A stretch of 64,000 nucleotides of DNA from MW101C3 sp943367595 (GCA_943367595.1 CALRJS020000005.1:45916-109915); one strand, 5' to 3'; counted from the stretch's first letter, positions 49,766 to 58,916 are shown. Program-made: numbers and translations. Notes: a model not told the origin generated them from the letters alone.

Positions 49766-50764
49766 ATGTCCGCCCCGTCCCCCAGCCCGCTCCGGCCCGC
49801 CATGGCCCCCACCGCCTTCCCCGCGCTGCAGCGCCGGGGGCTCGACACCCTGCAGGTGAACCTCACCTACCGCTGCAACCAGGCCTGCGTGCACTGCCAT
49901 GTGAACGCCGGGCCCACCCGCACCGAAAGCATGACGGCGGACACCCTGGCGCTGATCCCGCCGGTGCTGGCGGCCCGCGCCGTGCGTTGCCTCGATCTGA
50001 CCGGCGGCGCACCGGAGCTGCATCCCCAGTTCCGGGACCTGGTGCGCCGCGCCCGCGCCCTGGGGGTGGAGGTGATCGACCGCTGCAACCTGACGATCCT
50101 GCAGGAGCCGGGCCAGGAGGATCTGGCCGCCTTTCTGGCCGCGGAGGGGGTCACGGTGGTGGCGTCGCTGCCTTGCTACCTGCAGGACAACGTGGAGCGC
50201 CAGCGGGGCTCCGGTGTGTTCCGGCGCAGCATCGACGGCCTGCGCCAGCTCAATGCCCTCGGCTACGGCCAGCCGGGCACGGGCCTGGAGCTGAACCTGG
50301 TGTTCAACCCGCAGGGGCCGGTGCTGCCGCCGGAGCAGGGGCCGCTGGAGGCCGACTACCGGCGCGTGCTGGCGGCCGACCACGGCGTGGTGTTCAACCG
50401 CCTCTATGCCCTGGCGAACATGCCGGTGCAGCGGTTCGCGGCGGTGCTGAGCGCCCAGGGGCAGCTGGAGGGCTACCTGGAGCTGCTGCGCCGCAGCCAC
50501 CGCGACGCCAACCTGGAGCAGGTGATGTGCCGCCAGTTGATCAGCGTGGATTGGCAGGGCCACCTCTACGACTGTGATTTCAATCAGCAGCTGGGCCTGA
50601 CGCTCGCGGGTGGTCCTGCCGCCACCGCAGGCCCTGACAGCCACCCCCATCTGCGTGATCTGCTGCGGCGTGACCCCAGCGGCGACCCGATCCAGGTGGC
50701 CGACCATTGCTTCGGCTGCACCGCCGGCAGCGGCTCCAGCTGCGGCGGGGCATTGGCGGCTTGA
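49766..50764 (+). CDS. arsS: arsenosugar biosynthesis radical SAM protein ArsS
   Basis: A 332-residue radical SAM enzyme with the canonical TYRCNQACVHCHVNAGP (C-x3-C-x2-C), LDLTGGAPELHPQFR, RCNLTILQEPGQEDL, ASLPCYLQDNVERQRG and the C-terminal cluster DHCFGCTAGSGSSCGGAL that marks ArsS. ArsS adds a 5'-deoxyadenosyl group to dimethylarsinous acid in arsenosugar synthesis. No ArsM is visible nearby. The stop overlaps the TTG start of the VTT-reductase fusion, so the two are co-translated. An internal ATG at 49802 is a possible shorter start. Confidence 0.9.
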   Translation: MSAPSPSPLRPAMAPTAFPALQRRGLDTLQVNLTYRCNQACVHCHVNAGPTRTESMTADTLALIPPVLAARAVRCLDLTGGAPELHPQFRDLVRRARALGVEVIDRCNLTILQEPGQEDLAAFLAAEGVTVVASLPCYLQDNVERQRGSGVFRRSIDGLRQLNALGYGQPGTGLELNLVFNPQGPVLPPEQGPLEADYRRVLAADHGVVFNRLYALANMPVQRFAAVLSAQGQLEGYLELLRRSHRDANLEQVMCRQLISVDWQGHLYDCDFNQQLGLTLAGGPAATAGPDSHPHLRDLLRRDPSGDPIQVADHCFGCTAGSGSSCGGALAA

Positions 50765-53022
50765 CGCGCACCGCCACTGCGGGCGGCGCCTGGCGCTGGC
50801 TGCTGCTGCTGGCGCTGGCTGTGCTGGTGGCGCTGTTCTTCCTGCTGGACCTGCCCCAGGCGCTCAGCGTCGAAGGCCTGCAGGACGCCCGCGCCGGCCT
50901 GCTGGCCTGGCGCCAGCGGGCCCCGCTCAGCGCCGCCGCCGCCTACGCCCTCACCTATGTGCTGGTCACCGGGCTCTCCCTGCCTGGCGCCGCCGTGCTG
51001 ACCCTGGCCGGAGGGGCGGTGTTCGGGCTGGGGCTCGGCACCCTGCTGGTGTCGTTCGCCTCCAGCGCGGGCGCCACCATCGCCTTCCTGCTGGCCCGCA
51101 CCCTGCTGCGCCAGCCGGTGCAGCAGCGCTTCGGCGCGCGGCTGGCGCCGATCGAGGCGGGCCTGCGCCGCGATGGGGTGCTCTACCTGCTCAGCCTGCG
51201 GATGGTGCCCGTGGTTCCCTTCTTCCTGGTGAACCTGGTGATGGGGCTCACGCCGCTGCCCGTCCGCTCCTTTTATCTCGCCAGCCAGATCGGCATGCTG
51301 CCCGGCACCCTCGTCTACGTGAATGCCGGCACCCAGCTGGCGCAGCTGCGCGGCCTCGAGGGGATCCTCACGCCGCCGCTGCTGCTGTCGCTGGTGCTGC
51401 TGGGGGCCTTCCCCTGGCTGGCGCGGCTGGGGCTGGCGGGCTGGCAGCGCTGGCGGCTCTACCGCCCCTGGAGCCGGCCGGCCCGTTTCGATCGCAACCT
51501 GATCGTGATCGGCGCCGGGGCGGCGGGGTTGGTCACCGCTTACATCGCCGCCGCCGTGAAGGCGCAGGTGACCCTGATCGAGGCCGATCGCATGGGCGGC
51601 GACTGCCTCAACACCGGCTGCGTGCCCAGCAAGGCCCTGATCGCCACGGCCCGTCAGGCGGCACGCATGCGCCGGGCGGATCGCTACGGCCTCACCCCCC
51701 ACGACCCCAGCGTGTCGCTGCCGCAGGTGCTGGAGCGGGTGTTCGCCAAGGTGGCGGCGGTGGCCCCCCACGACAGCGCCGAACGCTACGAGGGGCTGGG
51801 GGTGGAGGTGCTGCGCGGCCATGGCCGCCTGATCGACCCCTGGACCGTGGCGATCCGCCGGGGCGACGGCAGCGAGGAGCAGCGGCTCACGGCGCCGGCG
51901 ATCGTGCTGGCCACCGGCGCCAGCCCGGTGCTGCCGGATCTGCCGGGCGCCGAGGCGGTGGGTCTGCTCACCAGCGAAACCGTCTGGCAGGCCCTGCGCG
52001 ACTGTCCACTGGCGTCGCCGCGCCTCGTGGTGATGGGGGGCGGACCGGTGGGTTGTGAACTGGCCCAGGCTCTGGCCCGCCTGGGTGCCCGGGTCACCCT
52101 GCTGCAGCGGGGCCCGCAGCTGCTCAGCCGCGAAGACCCCGACGCCGCCGCGCTGGTGCTCCAGGCCCTGGAAGCCGACGGGGTGGAGGTGCTCACCGGC
52201 TGCACGGTGCGGGGCTTCGAGCGGCGGCCGGCAGCGCCGACCCCCGGCTGCCCGCCGGACGCTGACGGCGGGCAGGCTGACGGCGGAGATGCTGACGGCG
52301 GAGAGAAGGTGGTGCTGATCAGCACCGGCCCTGCCGAGGCGCCCGTGCACAGCGAACGGCTCTGCGATGAGGTGCTCTGCGCCATCGGCCGGCAGGCGCG
52401 GCTGAGCGGCTATGGCCTGGAGGAGCTGGGCATTCCCACCGGCCGCACGATCGACACCAACGGCGCACTGCAGACCCTCTTTCCGAACATCTACGCCGCC
52501 GGCGATGTGGCCGGCCCCTGGCAGTTCACCCACACCGCCGCCCACCAGGCCTGGTACGCCAGTGTCAACGCCCTGTTCGCCCCGTTCCGCCGCTTTCAGG
52601 TCGATGGGCGGGTGATTCCGCGCACCACCTTCACCGATCCGGAAGTGGCCGGGGTGGGGCTGAATGAAGCGGAGGCCGCCCGCCAGGGAGTGGCGGTGGA
52701 GATCACCCGCTTTCCGCTGCAGGAGCTGGATCGGGCGATCGTGGAAAGCGCCGAAACCGGCTTCGTGAAGGTGCTCACCCCGCCCGGCAGCGACAGGATC
52801 CTGGGGGTGACGATCGTGGCGGAGCAAGCCGGCGAACTGCTGGCGGAATTCGTGCTGGCGATGCGCTGGCGGCTCGGGCTCGGCCGCATCCTCTCCACCA
52901 TCCACGCCTACCCCACCCTCTCGGAAGCCAGCAAGTACGCCGCCGGAGCCTGGAAACGGGCCCATGCCCCCCAGCGCACCCTGGCGCTGCTGCAACGCTT
53001 CCACAGCTGGCGCCGCGGCTAA
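50761..53022 (+). CDS. VTT-domain/flavin disulfide reductase fusion
   Basis: A 753-residue fusion. Residues about 12-235 are a TVP38/TMEM64 (VTT) membrane domain with YVLVTGLSLPGAAVLTLAGG and SLRMVPVVPFFLVNLVMGL. From about residue 248 a mercuric-reductase-like pyridine nucleotide-disulfide oxidoreductase follows: VIGAGAAGLVTAY, redox pair GGDCLNTGCVPSKAL (about 282-287), VVMGGGPVGCELAQAL, IYAAGDVAGPWQF and ILSTIHAYPTLSEASKY. A short Asp/Gly/Ala insert lies near residues 500-520. The mercury-binding C-terminal Cys pair is absent, so it is probably not MerA. The TTG at 50761 overlaps the ArsS stop. Confidence 0.88.
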   Translation: MTRTATAGGAWRWLLLLALAVLVALFFLLDLPQALSVEGLQDARAGLLAWRQRAPLSAAAAYALTYVLVTGLSLPGAAVLTLAGGAVFGLGLGTLLVSFASSAGATIAFLLARTLLRQPVQQRFGARLAPIEAGLRRDGVLYLLSLRMVPVVPFFLVNLVMGLTPLPVRSFYLASQIGMLPGTLVYVNAGTQLAQLRGLEGILTPPLLLSLVLLGAFPWLARLGLAGWQRWRLYRPWSRPARFDRNLIVIGAGAAGLVTAYIAAAVKAQVTLIEADRMGGDCLNTGCVPSKALIATARQAARMRRADRYGLTPHDPSVSLPQVLERVFAKVAAVAPHDSAERYEGLGVEVLRGHGRLIDPWTVAIRRGDGSEEQRLTAPAIVLATGASPVLPDLPGAEAVGLLTSETVWQALRDCPLASPRLVVMGGGPVGCELAQALARLGARVTLLQRGPQLLSREDPDAAALVLQALEADGVEVLTGCTVRGFERRPAAPTPGCPPDADGGQADGGDADGGEKVVLISTGPAEAPVHSERLCDEVLCAIGRQARLSGYGLEELGIPTGRTIDTNGALQTLFPNIYAAGDVAGPWQFTHTAAHQAWYASVNALFAPFRRFQVDGRVIPRTTFTDPEVAGVGLNEAEAARQGVAVEITRFPLQELDRAIVESAETGFVKVLTPPGSDRILGVTIVAEQAGELLAEFVLAMRWRLGLGRILSTIHAYPTLSEASKYAAGAWKRAHAPQRTLALLQRFHSWRRG

Positions 53023-53065
53023 GGGCTCCCATGGGAAGGTATGGGCACTGCCGCGCGTTGATGCC

Positions 53066-54313
53066 ATGGGTTGGCCGCGCCCTTCCACCCGCTTCTGTGT
53101 CTTCCTCACCCTGCTGAACGACAGGCTAGGCGAGAGCATCGTGTTTCCGCTACTGCCCTTTCTGCTGGCCAGCTTCACCAGCGATGGCCGCACGCTGGGG
53201 CTGCTGGCGGGCAGTTATGCCCTGGCCCAGTTCCTGTTCACGCCGCTGATCGGCGCCCTCAGCGACCGCTTCGGGCGGCGGCCCGTGATCGCCGGCTGCG
53301 TGGCCGGCTCGGTGCTCGGCCTGGGCGGCTTCGCGCTCACGCTGGCGGTGCCCTGGCCACCGGGCAGTGTCTGGCCGCTGCCGCTGCTGTTCGTGGCGCG
53401 GCTGATCGATGGCGTGAGCGGCGGCACGGCCGCCACCGCCGGTGCCGTGCTGGCCGACATCAGCCCACCGGAAAAGCGGGCCAAGGCCTTCGGCCTGATC
53501 GGCGTGGCCTTCGGCGTGGGCTTCATGCTCGGCCCTGCCCTGGGGGGGCTGCTGGCGGAGATCAGCCTCACCCTGCCGTTACTGGTGGCCGTGGCGGTGG
53601 CAGCGGTGAACCTGGTGCTGGTGCTCACCGCCCTGCCGGAAACCCATCCGCCGGAAGCCCGTCAGGCACTGCCGCGCAAGCGCGAGCTCAACCCGCTCAG
53701 TCAGCTGGGCAAGGTGTTCAGCAACCCGCAGGTGCGGCGGCTGTGCGTGGCCTTCTTCCTGTTCTTCCTGGCCTTCAACGGCTTCACCGCCGTGCTGGTG
53801 CTCTATTTCAAGGAGATGTTCGGCTGGGGGCCGGGCCTGTCGGCCGCGGCCTTCCTGGTGGTGGGCGTGGTGGCCACGCTGGTGCAGGGGGGCCTGATCG
53901 GGCCGCTGGTCAAGCGGTTCGGCGAATGGCGGCTCACGATGGCGGGGCTGGGCATGGTGATCGCCGGCACGCTGCTGGTGCCGCTGGCCACTCCCGCCAC
54001 TGCCCAGCCGCTGGTGTTCGTCGCGGTGGCGGTGCTGGCGGCGGGCACCGGTCTGGTCACCCCCAGCCTGCGCAGCCTGGTGTCGCGGCGGCTCGACGGC
54101 GGCGGCCAGGGCGCTGCCCTGGGCAGCCTGCAGGGCCTGCAGAGCCTGGGCAGCTTCATCGGCCCGCCGCTGGCGGGGGTGGCCTATGAACTGATCGGGG
54201 AAAAAAGCCCCTTCTGGCTGAGCATCGTGCTGCTGGCGGCCGTGGCGGTGCTGATCGCCTTCGGGTTACCCCAGGCCGGGGCGCAAAGGCAAGCAAGCGC
54301 TGTACAGAAGTGA
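53066..54313 (+). CDS. MFS transporter, TetA/multidrug type
   Basis: A 415-residue 12-helix antiporter-type protein. It has motif A in FTPLIGALSDRFGRRPVIAG, the D-x-x-S/G-G region in RLIDGVSGGTAATAGAVLAD, and PPEKRAKAFGLIGVAFGVGF, as in TetA-like and related picocyanobacterial transporters. The ATG at 53066 opens with a short basic segment. It starts 43 bases after the reductase fusion. Given the ArsS context, organic arsenical export is conceivable, but the sequence does not show the substrate. Confidence 0.88.
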   Translation: MGWPRPSTRFCVFLTLLNDRLGESIVFPLLPFLLASFTSDGRTLGLLAGSYALAQFLFTPLIGALSDRFGRRPVIAGCVAGSVLGLGGFALTLAVPWPPGSVWPLPLLFVARLIDGVSGGTAATAGAVLADISPPEKRAKAFGLIGVAFGVGFMLGPALGGLLAEISLTLPLLVAVAVAAVNLVLVLTALPETHPPEARQALPRKRELNPLSQLGKVFSNPQVRRLCVAFFLFFLAFNGFTAVLVLYFKEMFGWGPGLSAAAFLVVGVVATLVQGGLIGPLVKRFGEWRLTMAGLGMVIAGTLLVPLATPATAQPLVFVAVAVLAAGTGLVTPSLRSLVSRRLDGGGQGAALGSLQGLQSLGSFIGPPLAGVAYELIGEKSPFWLSIVLLAAVAVLIAFGLPQAGAQRQASAVQK

Positions 54314-54365
54314 TGCAGGTTGCTGGCTACGTTGGTACCGGCACAGGTTTTGAGGGCGGTGGGTG

Positions 54366-56510
54366 ATGCGTGAACCAGTGGTGGCCCCGGAGCTCTACAT
54401 CAACCGGGAGCTGAGCTGGATTGCCTTCAACAGCCGGGTGCTGGCCCAGGCGCTCGATCCCCGCACGCCGTTGCTTGAACAGGCGAAATTCAGCGCCATT
54501 TTCAGCAACAACCTCGATGAATTCTTCATGGTGCGGGTGGCTTCGCTGAAGTCGCAGCTGGAGGCCGGTGTGGACACCCTCAGCGACGATGGCCGCACCC
54601 CGAAGCAGCAGCTGCAGGCGATTCATGAGCGGCTGCGGCCGCTGCTGGAGCAGCAACAGGCGCACTATCGCGGCCACATGAAGCGCAGCCTGGCCGAGCA
54701 CGGCGTGCACCTGCTCGATTACCAGCGGCTCAACAAGGCCCAGAAACAGTGGGCTGACGACTACTTCAAGACGGCGATCTTTCCGGTGCTCACTCCGCTG
54801 GCGGTGGATCCGGCCCACCCGTTCCCGTTCATGAGCAATCTGAGCCTGAACGTGGCGGCGTTGATCCGCGACCCGGACACCGGCCAGCAGCAGTTCGCCC
54901 GGGTGAAGGTGCCGCAGAAGAACCTGCCGCGCTTCGTGGAGATTCCCACCGAGCTCAGCGGCCGCAATGCCAAGGATGTGGTGTATTGCGCCGTGCCGCT
55001 CGAGCAGGTGGTGGCCTTCAACCTGCAGCTGCTGTTCCCCGGCATGACGATCGAGGGGCACTACTTCTTCCGCATCACCCGCGACGCCGACCTGGAACTG
55101 CGGGATCTGGAAGCGGATGATCTGATGGAGGCGCTGCAGGAAGGCCTGCGCAAGCGGCGGCGGGGCGGCGAGGTGGTGCGCCTGGAGGTGGCCGATGAGA
55201 TGCCCGAGGAGGTGGTGGAGCAGCTGGTGGAAGCCACCGATGTGGAACCGGAAGACCTCTACCGGATCAACGGCCCGCTGGGTCTCGACGACCTGATGAG
55301 CCTGCTGGCCATTCCCCTGCCCCAGCTCAAGGACAAGCCGCACATGGGCCGCACCAACGTGGCCTTGGCGCGCACCCAGAAAAGCCGTCTGGAGGATGGC
55401 TCGCTCAAGGCCGAAGACTTCCAGAGCATCTTCGCCGTGCTGCGCCGCAACGACGTGCTGCTGCACCACCCCTACGACCTGTTCGCCACCTCGGTGGAGG
55501 AATTCATCAACCAGGCCGCCGATGACCCCTCGGTGCTGGCGATCAAGATGACGCTCTATCGCACCTCCAAGAATTCGCCGATCATTTCAGCGCTGATCCG
55601 GGCGGCCGAGAACGGCAAGCAGGTGATGGCGCTGGTGGAGCTCAAGGCCCGCTTCGACGAGGACAACAACATCCAGTGGGCCCGCCAGCTGGAGCGCTCC
55701 GGGGTGCATGTGGTGTACGGGGTGCTCGGCCTCAAGACCCACACCAAGATCATGCTGGTGGTGCGCAAGGAGAAGGAGCGGTTGCGCAGCTACGTGCACA
55801 TCGGCACCGGCAACTACAACTCCAAAACCTCCAGCCTCTACACCGACATCGGCCTGCTCTCGGCGAACGAGGATCTGGGCAAGGATCTGGTGGAGCTGTT
55901 CAACTACCTCACCGGCTTCTCCAAGCAGCAGAACTTCCGCCGCCTGCTGGTGGCGCCGGTCACGCTGCGCAAGGGCATGGAGGGGCTGATCCAGCGTGAG
56001 ATCGACCATGCCCGCGCCGGCCGCGGCGGCTCGATCCGGGCCAAGATGAATGCGCTGGTGGATCCGCCGATCATCGCCCTGCTCTATGCGGCCTCCCAGG
56101 CCGGGGTCACGGTGGAGCTGGTGATCCGCGGCATGTGCAGCCTGCGGCCGGGCGTTCCCGGCGTGAGCGACAACATCAAGGTGGTGAGCGTGATCGGGCG
56201 CTTCCTCGAGCACTCCCGCCTGTTCCGCTTCGGCAATGGCGGCGAACCTGAAATGTATTTCGGCAGCGCCGACTGGATGCCCCGCAACCTGGATCGGCGG
56301 GTGGAAGCGGTGGCACCGATCAAGGATCCCGCCCACCACCTGGTGCTGGATCGGCTGCTCGATACGTATCTCAATGACAATGTCGCCGCCTGGGACATGC
56401 AACCCGACGGCACCTTCATCCAGCGGCAGGCGGAAGGGGAGGAGCATTGCGCACAGCTGGATCTGATCAACGGCTGGCGCAGATCGCTGCAACCTGCGGC
56501 CAACGCCTGA
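54366..56510 (+). CDS. ppk1: polyphosphate kinase 1
   Basis: A 714-residue enzyme that makes polyphosphate from ATP reversibly. It opens YINRELSWIAFNSRVLAQA, then LEQAKFSAIFSNNLDEFFMV, and has the autophosphorylated His459 in GLKTHTKIMLVV and the second motif SYVHIGTGNYNSKTSSLYTD. PLDHR-type C-terminal parts follow, with WMPRNLDRRVEAVAPI. Length is normal. GTG 54363 is in frame directly before the ATG at 54366. The adjacent sigma factor gene is separated by about 250 bases and has its own promoter. Confidence 0.97.
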   Translation: MREPVVAPELYINRELSWIAFNSRVLAQALDPRTPLLEQAKFSAIFSNNLDEFFMVRVASLKSQLEAGVDTLSDDGRTPKQQLQAIHERLRPLLEQQQAHYRGHMKRSLAEHGVHLLDYQRLNKAQKQWADDYFKTAIFPVLTPLAVDPAHPFPFMSNLSLNVAALIRDPDTGQQQFARVKVPQKNLPRFVEIPTELSGRNAKDVVYCAVPLEQVVAFNLQLLFPGMTIEGHYFFRITRDADLELRDLEADDLMEALQEGLRKRRRGGEVVRLEVADEMPEEVVEQLVEATDVEPEDLYRINGPLGLDDLMSLLAIPLPQLKDKPHMGRTNVALARTQKSRLEDGSLKAEDFQSIFAVLRRNDVLLHHPYDLFATSVEEFINQAADDPSVLAIKMTLYRTSKNSPIISALIRAAENGKQVMALVELKARFDEDNNIQWARQLERSGVHVVYGVLGLKTHTKIMLVVRKEKERLRSYVHIGTGNYNSKTSSLYTDIGLLSANEDLGKDLVELFNYLTGFSKQQNFRRLLVAPVTLRKGMEGLIQREIDHARAGRGGSIRAKMNALVDPPIIALLYAASQAGVTVELVIRGMCSLRPGVPGVSDNIKVVSVIGRFLEHSRLFRFGNGGEPEMYFGSADWMPRNLDRRVEAVAPIKDPAHHLVLDRLLDTYLNDNVAAWDMQPDGTFIQRQAEGEEHCAQLDLINGWRRSLQPAANA

Positions 56511-56726
56511 GCCTGGAACAGGCTCAGGCGGTCGGGGTCTGCGCGTGATCAGGGTCTGCGCACAGCCGCGACGGGGGCTTCAGGCGGGCGGCCGGCACTC
56601 ATCGCGGCCAAAGGCAAGGCCACCACAACCCCCACCCAGCACGCGAATAATTGAGAAACAAAGATGTGACCACTTATTTGTGGCGAAGGTAACCGATTCA
56701 TTACCCTTTCATCGGTATGCCTCTGC

Positions 56727-56753
56727 TATGTTCCGCCCACAACTAGCAGGAGG
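56727..56753 (+). promoter_or_regulatory. extended -10 and strong Shine-Dalgarno of sigma gene
   Basis: TGCTATGTT gives an extended -10 with TATGTT at 56727-56732; the upstream stretch 56645-56726 is clearly AT-rich. A perfect AGGAGG lies at 56748-56753, eight bases before the ATG at 56762 and five before an in-frame GTG at 56759. This implies a leader of only about 23 bases and supports the ATG start. Confidence 0.55.
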
Positions 56754-56761
56754 CCGGGGTG

Positions 56762-57739
56762 ATGGGGACACCTCCGCGATCCACATCTGCAGCTCCGGCT
56801 GCGGGCGGCGGCATCAAGCCACCGCCACGGGTGGGTCAACAGCGGTCGAGTGGGCGCTTGAGCGTCGATTCGATCGGCTGGTATCTCAGCAACATTGGCC
56901 GTGTACCACTTCTCACGGCGGCTGAAGAGATCGAACTGGCGCATCACGTGCAGGGGATGAAACGCCTGCTCGAATTGCCTCCTGAGAGTCTCACCGTGCG
57001 GCAGCGGCACCAGATCCGCATGGGCACCCGTGCCCGCGACCGCATGATGGCCGCCAACCTGCGGCTGGTGGTGAGCGTCGCCAAGAAGTACCAGAACCAG
57101 GGCCTAGAGCTGCTGGATCTGGTGCAGGAAGGGGCAATCGGGCTGGAGCGCGCCGTCGACAAGTTCGATCCGGCCATGGGCTACAAGTTCTCCACCTATG
57201 CCTATTGGTGGATCCGCCAGGGCATGACCCGGGCGATCGACAACAGCGCCCGCACGATCCGGCTGCCGATCCACATCTCCGAGAAGCTCTCGAAGATGCG
57301 GCGCATCACCCGCGAGCTCTCGCACCGCTTCGGCCGCCAGCCCAACCGGCTGGAGCTGGCCCATGCCATGGGCATGGAGCCCCGCGACCTGGAGGAGCTG
57401 ATCGCCCAGAGCGCGCCCTGCGCCTCCCTCGACGCCCACGCCCGCGGCGAGGAAGACCGCAGCACCCTGGGTGAGCTGATCGCCGATCCGGCCAGCCACG
57501 AGCCCATGGACCACATGGACCGCAGCCTGCAGAAGGAGCACCTGGGCGCCTGGCTCTCCCAGCTCAATGAGCGGGAGCAGAAGATCCTCAAGCTGCGCTT
57601 CGGCCTGGAGGGCTCCGAGCCGCTCACGCTCGCCGAAATCGGCCGTGCGATCAATGTGTCGCGCGAACGGGTGCGGCAGCTGGAGGCCAAGGCGATCATG
57701 AAGCTGCGGCTGATGAGCAACTTCCAGCAGGCCGCCTGA
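56762..57739 (+). CDS. group 2 RNA polymerase sigma factor (RpoD/SigA paralogue)
   Basis: A 325-residue primary-like sigma factor. It has region 1.2 (SIGWYLSNIGRVPLLTAAEE), region 2 with ANLRLVVSVAKKYQNQGLEL, DLVQEGAIGLERAVDKFDP and YWWIRQGMTRAIDNSARTIR, region 3, and region 4 with LAEIGRAINVSRERVRQLEA. There is no long N-terminal region 1.1, so it is one of the non-essential group 2 factors that picocyanobacteria use for stress and light or dark responses. Which paralogue (SigB, C, D or E type) cannot be fixed here. The next gene follows within 6 bases. Confidence 0.92.
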   Translation: MGTPPRSTSAAPAAGGGIKPPPRVGQQRSSGRLSVDSIGWYLSNIGRVPLLTAAEEIELAHHVQGMKRLLELPPESLTVRQRHQIRMGTRARDRMMAANLRLVVSVAKKYQNQGLELLDLVQEGAIGLERAVDKFDPAMGYKFSTYAYWWIRQGMTRAIDNSARTIRLPIHISEKLSKMRRITRELSHRFGRQPNRLELAHAMGMEPRDLEELIAQSAPCASLDAHARGEEDRSTLGELIADPASHEPMDHMDRSLQKEHLGAWLSQLNEREQKILKLRFGLEGSEPLTLAEIGRAINVSRERVRQLEAKAIMKLRLMSNFQQAA

Positions 57740-57744
57740 GGCCC

Positions 57745-58452
57745 TTGGCGCTGCCGCTCTGGTGGGAGGGGCTGGGCGAGCAATGGCGGCAGGCCCTCGG
57801 GGTTGCCGCCGTTCTGTTGTGGCTGGCGCTGGTGGTGCTGCTGGCGTTGCAGACCCGGGCGCGATGGCCACAGCGAGCGGAGTGGAGCCGCAAGGTGCTG
57901 CACATCGGCACCGGCCCGGTGGTGCTGATCGCCTGGGGGCTGGGAATCGAGCGCTGGATCGCCCTGCCGGCGGCGGCGGCGGTCACCGTGGCAGCGGCGC
58001 TCAACCACCGCTTCCGCCTGCTGCCGGCGGTGGAGGACGTGGGCCGCGCCAGCTACGGCACCGTGGCCTACGGCGCCGCCATCACCACCTTGCTGGCCCT
58101 GTTCTGGCCGCAGCGCAGTGATGCGGTGGCGGCCGGGGTGCTGGTGATGGCCTGCGGCGATGGACTGGCGGGCCTGCTGGGGGCCTCGATCGCGTCGCCG
58201 AGCTGGGCGGTCGCCGGCCAGCGCAAATCGCTGCTGGGCACGACCGCGATGGGGCTGGTGAGCCTGGCGGTGCTGGCGGCCCTGCGGCTGGCCCTGCAGG
58301 CGGGCGGCGGGCTGGGCCCGTCGCTGCCGGCGCTGGTGGCGATCGCGGCGGCGGCGATGCTGCTGGAGCAGTTCGCCCTGCTGGGCATCGACAACCTGGC
58401 CGTGCCGGTGGCGGTGGGCCTGCTCTGGAGCCTGCTGAGCGCTCAGGCCTGA
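57745..58452 (+). CDS. phytol/farnesol kinase-like membrane protein (VTE5 family)
   Basis: A 235-residue protein with about six hydrophobic helices and motifs of the CTP-dependent polyprenol kinase family: WSRKVLHIGTGPVVLIAW, RASYGTVAYG, VMACGDGLAGLLGA and GQRKSLLGTTAMG. Members phosphorylate phytol released from chlorophyll, feeding tocopherol or phylloquinone synthesis and recycling. The TTG at 57745 is the start. It overlaps the convergent small gene by 10 bases at the 3' ends. Six bases separate it from the sigma factor stop, so co-transcription is likely. Confidence 0.85.
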   Translation: MALPLWWEGLGEQWRQALGVAAVLLWLALVVLLALQTRARWPQRAEWSRKVLHIGTGPVVLIAWGLGIERWIALPAAAAVTVAAALNHRFRLLPAVEDVGRASYGTVAYGAAITTLLALFWPQRSDAVAAGVLVMACGDGLAGLLGASIASPSWAVAGQRKSLLGTTAMGLVSLAVLAALRLALQAGGGLGPSLPALVAIAAAAMLLEQFALLGIDNLAVPVAVGLLWSLLSAQA

Positions 58453-58784
58453 AGCATGCGCTCGCAGCGGTGGCGCCAGTCGTCGCGGGTGCCCAGGCCC
58501 GCCACGATCAGCCGGTCGCTGGGCTCCTCCCGCAACCGCAGCTGCCACTGACGGATCACCTCGGCGCGCTCCATCCACACATTCAGCACGGTGCGCTGAA
58601 TGCCTTCAGGGTCCCAGCCGCGCTGCTGCGAGGAGGCCAGGGCCCAACCGAGCAGGTCGTCGAGCTGAAAGGGGCGGAAGCCAGCGAAGACGGGGCCGCT
58701 GTGATCGGGAGCGGAAGATGTCTGCTCCAGATAGAACATCTGCAGCGGTTCTGACAATCCGCAGAATTGCAATAGATAAGACAT
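58443..58784 (-). CDS. small conserved protein behind a CIRCE-like operator
   Basis: A 113-residue soluble protein beginning MSYLLQFCGLSEPLQMFYLE, with FRPFQLDDLLGWALASSQQR and RLREEPSDRLIVAGL near the end. I know no function; it looks like a conserved picocyanobacterial protein. The ATG at 58784 gives a compact product. Its interest lies upstream: about 90 bases before the start is a perfect 9-bp inverted repeat matching the HrcA operator CIRCE, so it may be heat-shock regulated. Confidence 0.65.
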   Translation of the reverse strand: MSYLLQFCGLSEPLQMFYLEQTSSAPDHSGPVFAGFRPFQLDDLLGWALASSQQRGWDPEGIQRTVLNVWMERAEVIRQWQLRLREEPSDRLIVAGLGTRDDWRHRCERMLQA

Positions 58785-58835
58785 AGCGCCTTCCCTGCAA
58801 TGTGGTGAAGGCAAATTAGGGAGATTCGCTCCAGC

Positions 58836-58856
58836 AACTGTTCCCGCTGAACAGTT
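58836..58856. promoter_or_regulatory. 8-bp inverted repeat in the leader of the small gene
   Basis: aactgttc (58836-58843) and gaacagtt (58849-58856) are perfect complements separated by five bases. The element sits between the CIRCE-like site and the gene start at 58784, so in the transcript it could be a hairpin or serve as a second operator. No T run follows in the direction of transcription. Confidence 0.4.
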
Positions 58857-58873
58857 CGTTGCAGAGCATCAAT

Positions 58874-58900
58874 CTGGCACTCACGATTAGAGAGTGCCAG
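58874..58900. promoter_or_regulatory. CIRCE-like HrcA operator
   Basis: CTGGCACTC (58874-58882), nine spacer bases, then GAGTGCCAG (58892-58900) form a perfect 9-bp inverted repeat. The HrcA consensus is TTAGCACTC-N9-GAGTGCTAA; the core GCACTC-N9-GAGTGC and the spacer length match exactly. It lies between the end of the DAHP synthase gene and the start of the small minus-strand gene, so the latter is the apparent target. No groESL or other chaperone gene is in the window. Confidence 0.7.
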
Positions 58901-58916
58901 CTACATCATCAGCCGT

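Noticed and set aside
50761..53022. Reductase fusion considered as mercuric reductase MerA
   Set aside because: There is no N-terminal heavy-metal domain and no C-terminal Cys pair; the VTT membrane domain replaces them.
56545..56925. A 126-codon plus-strand frame before and inside the sigma factor gene
   Set aside because: It overlaps the promoter and the sigma gene in another frame and has no domain features.
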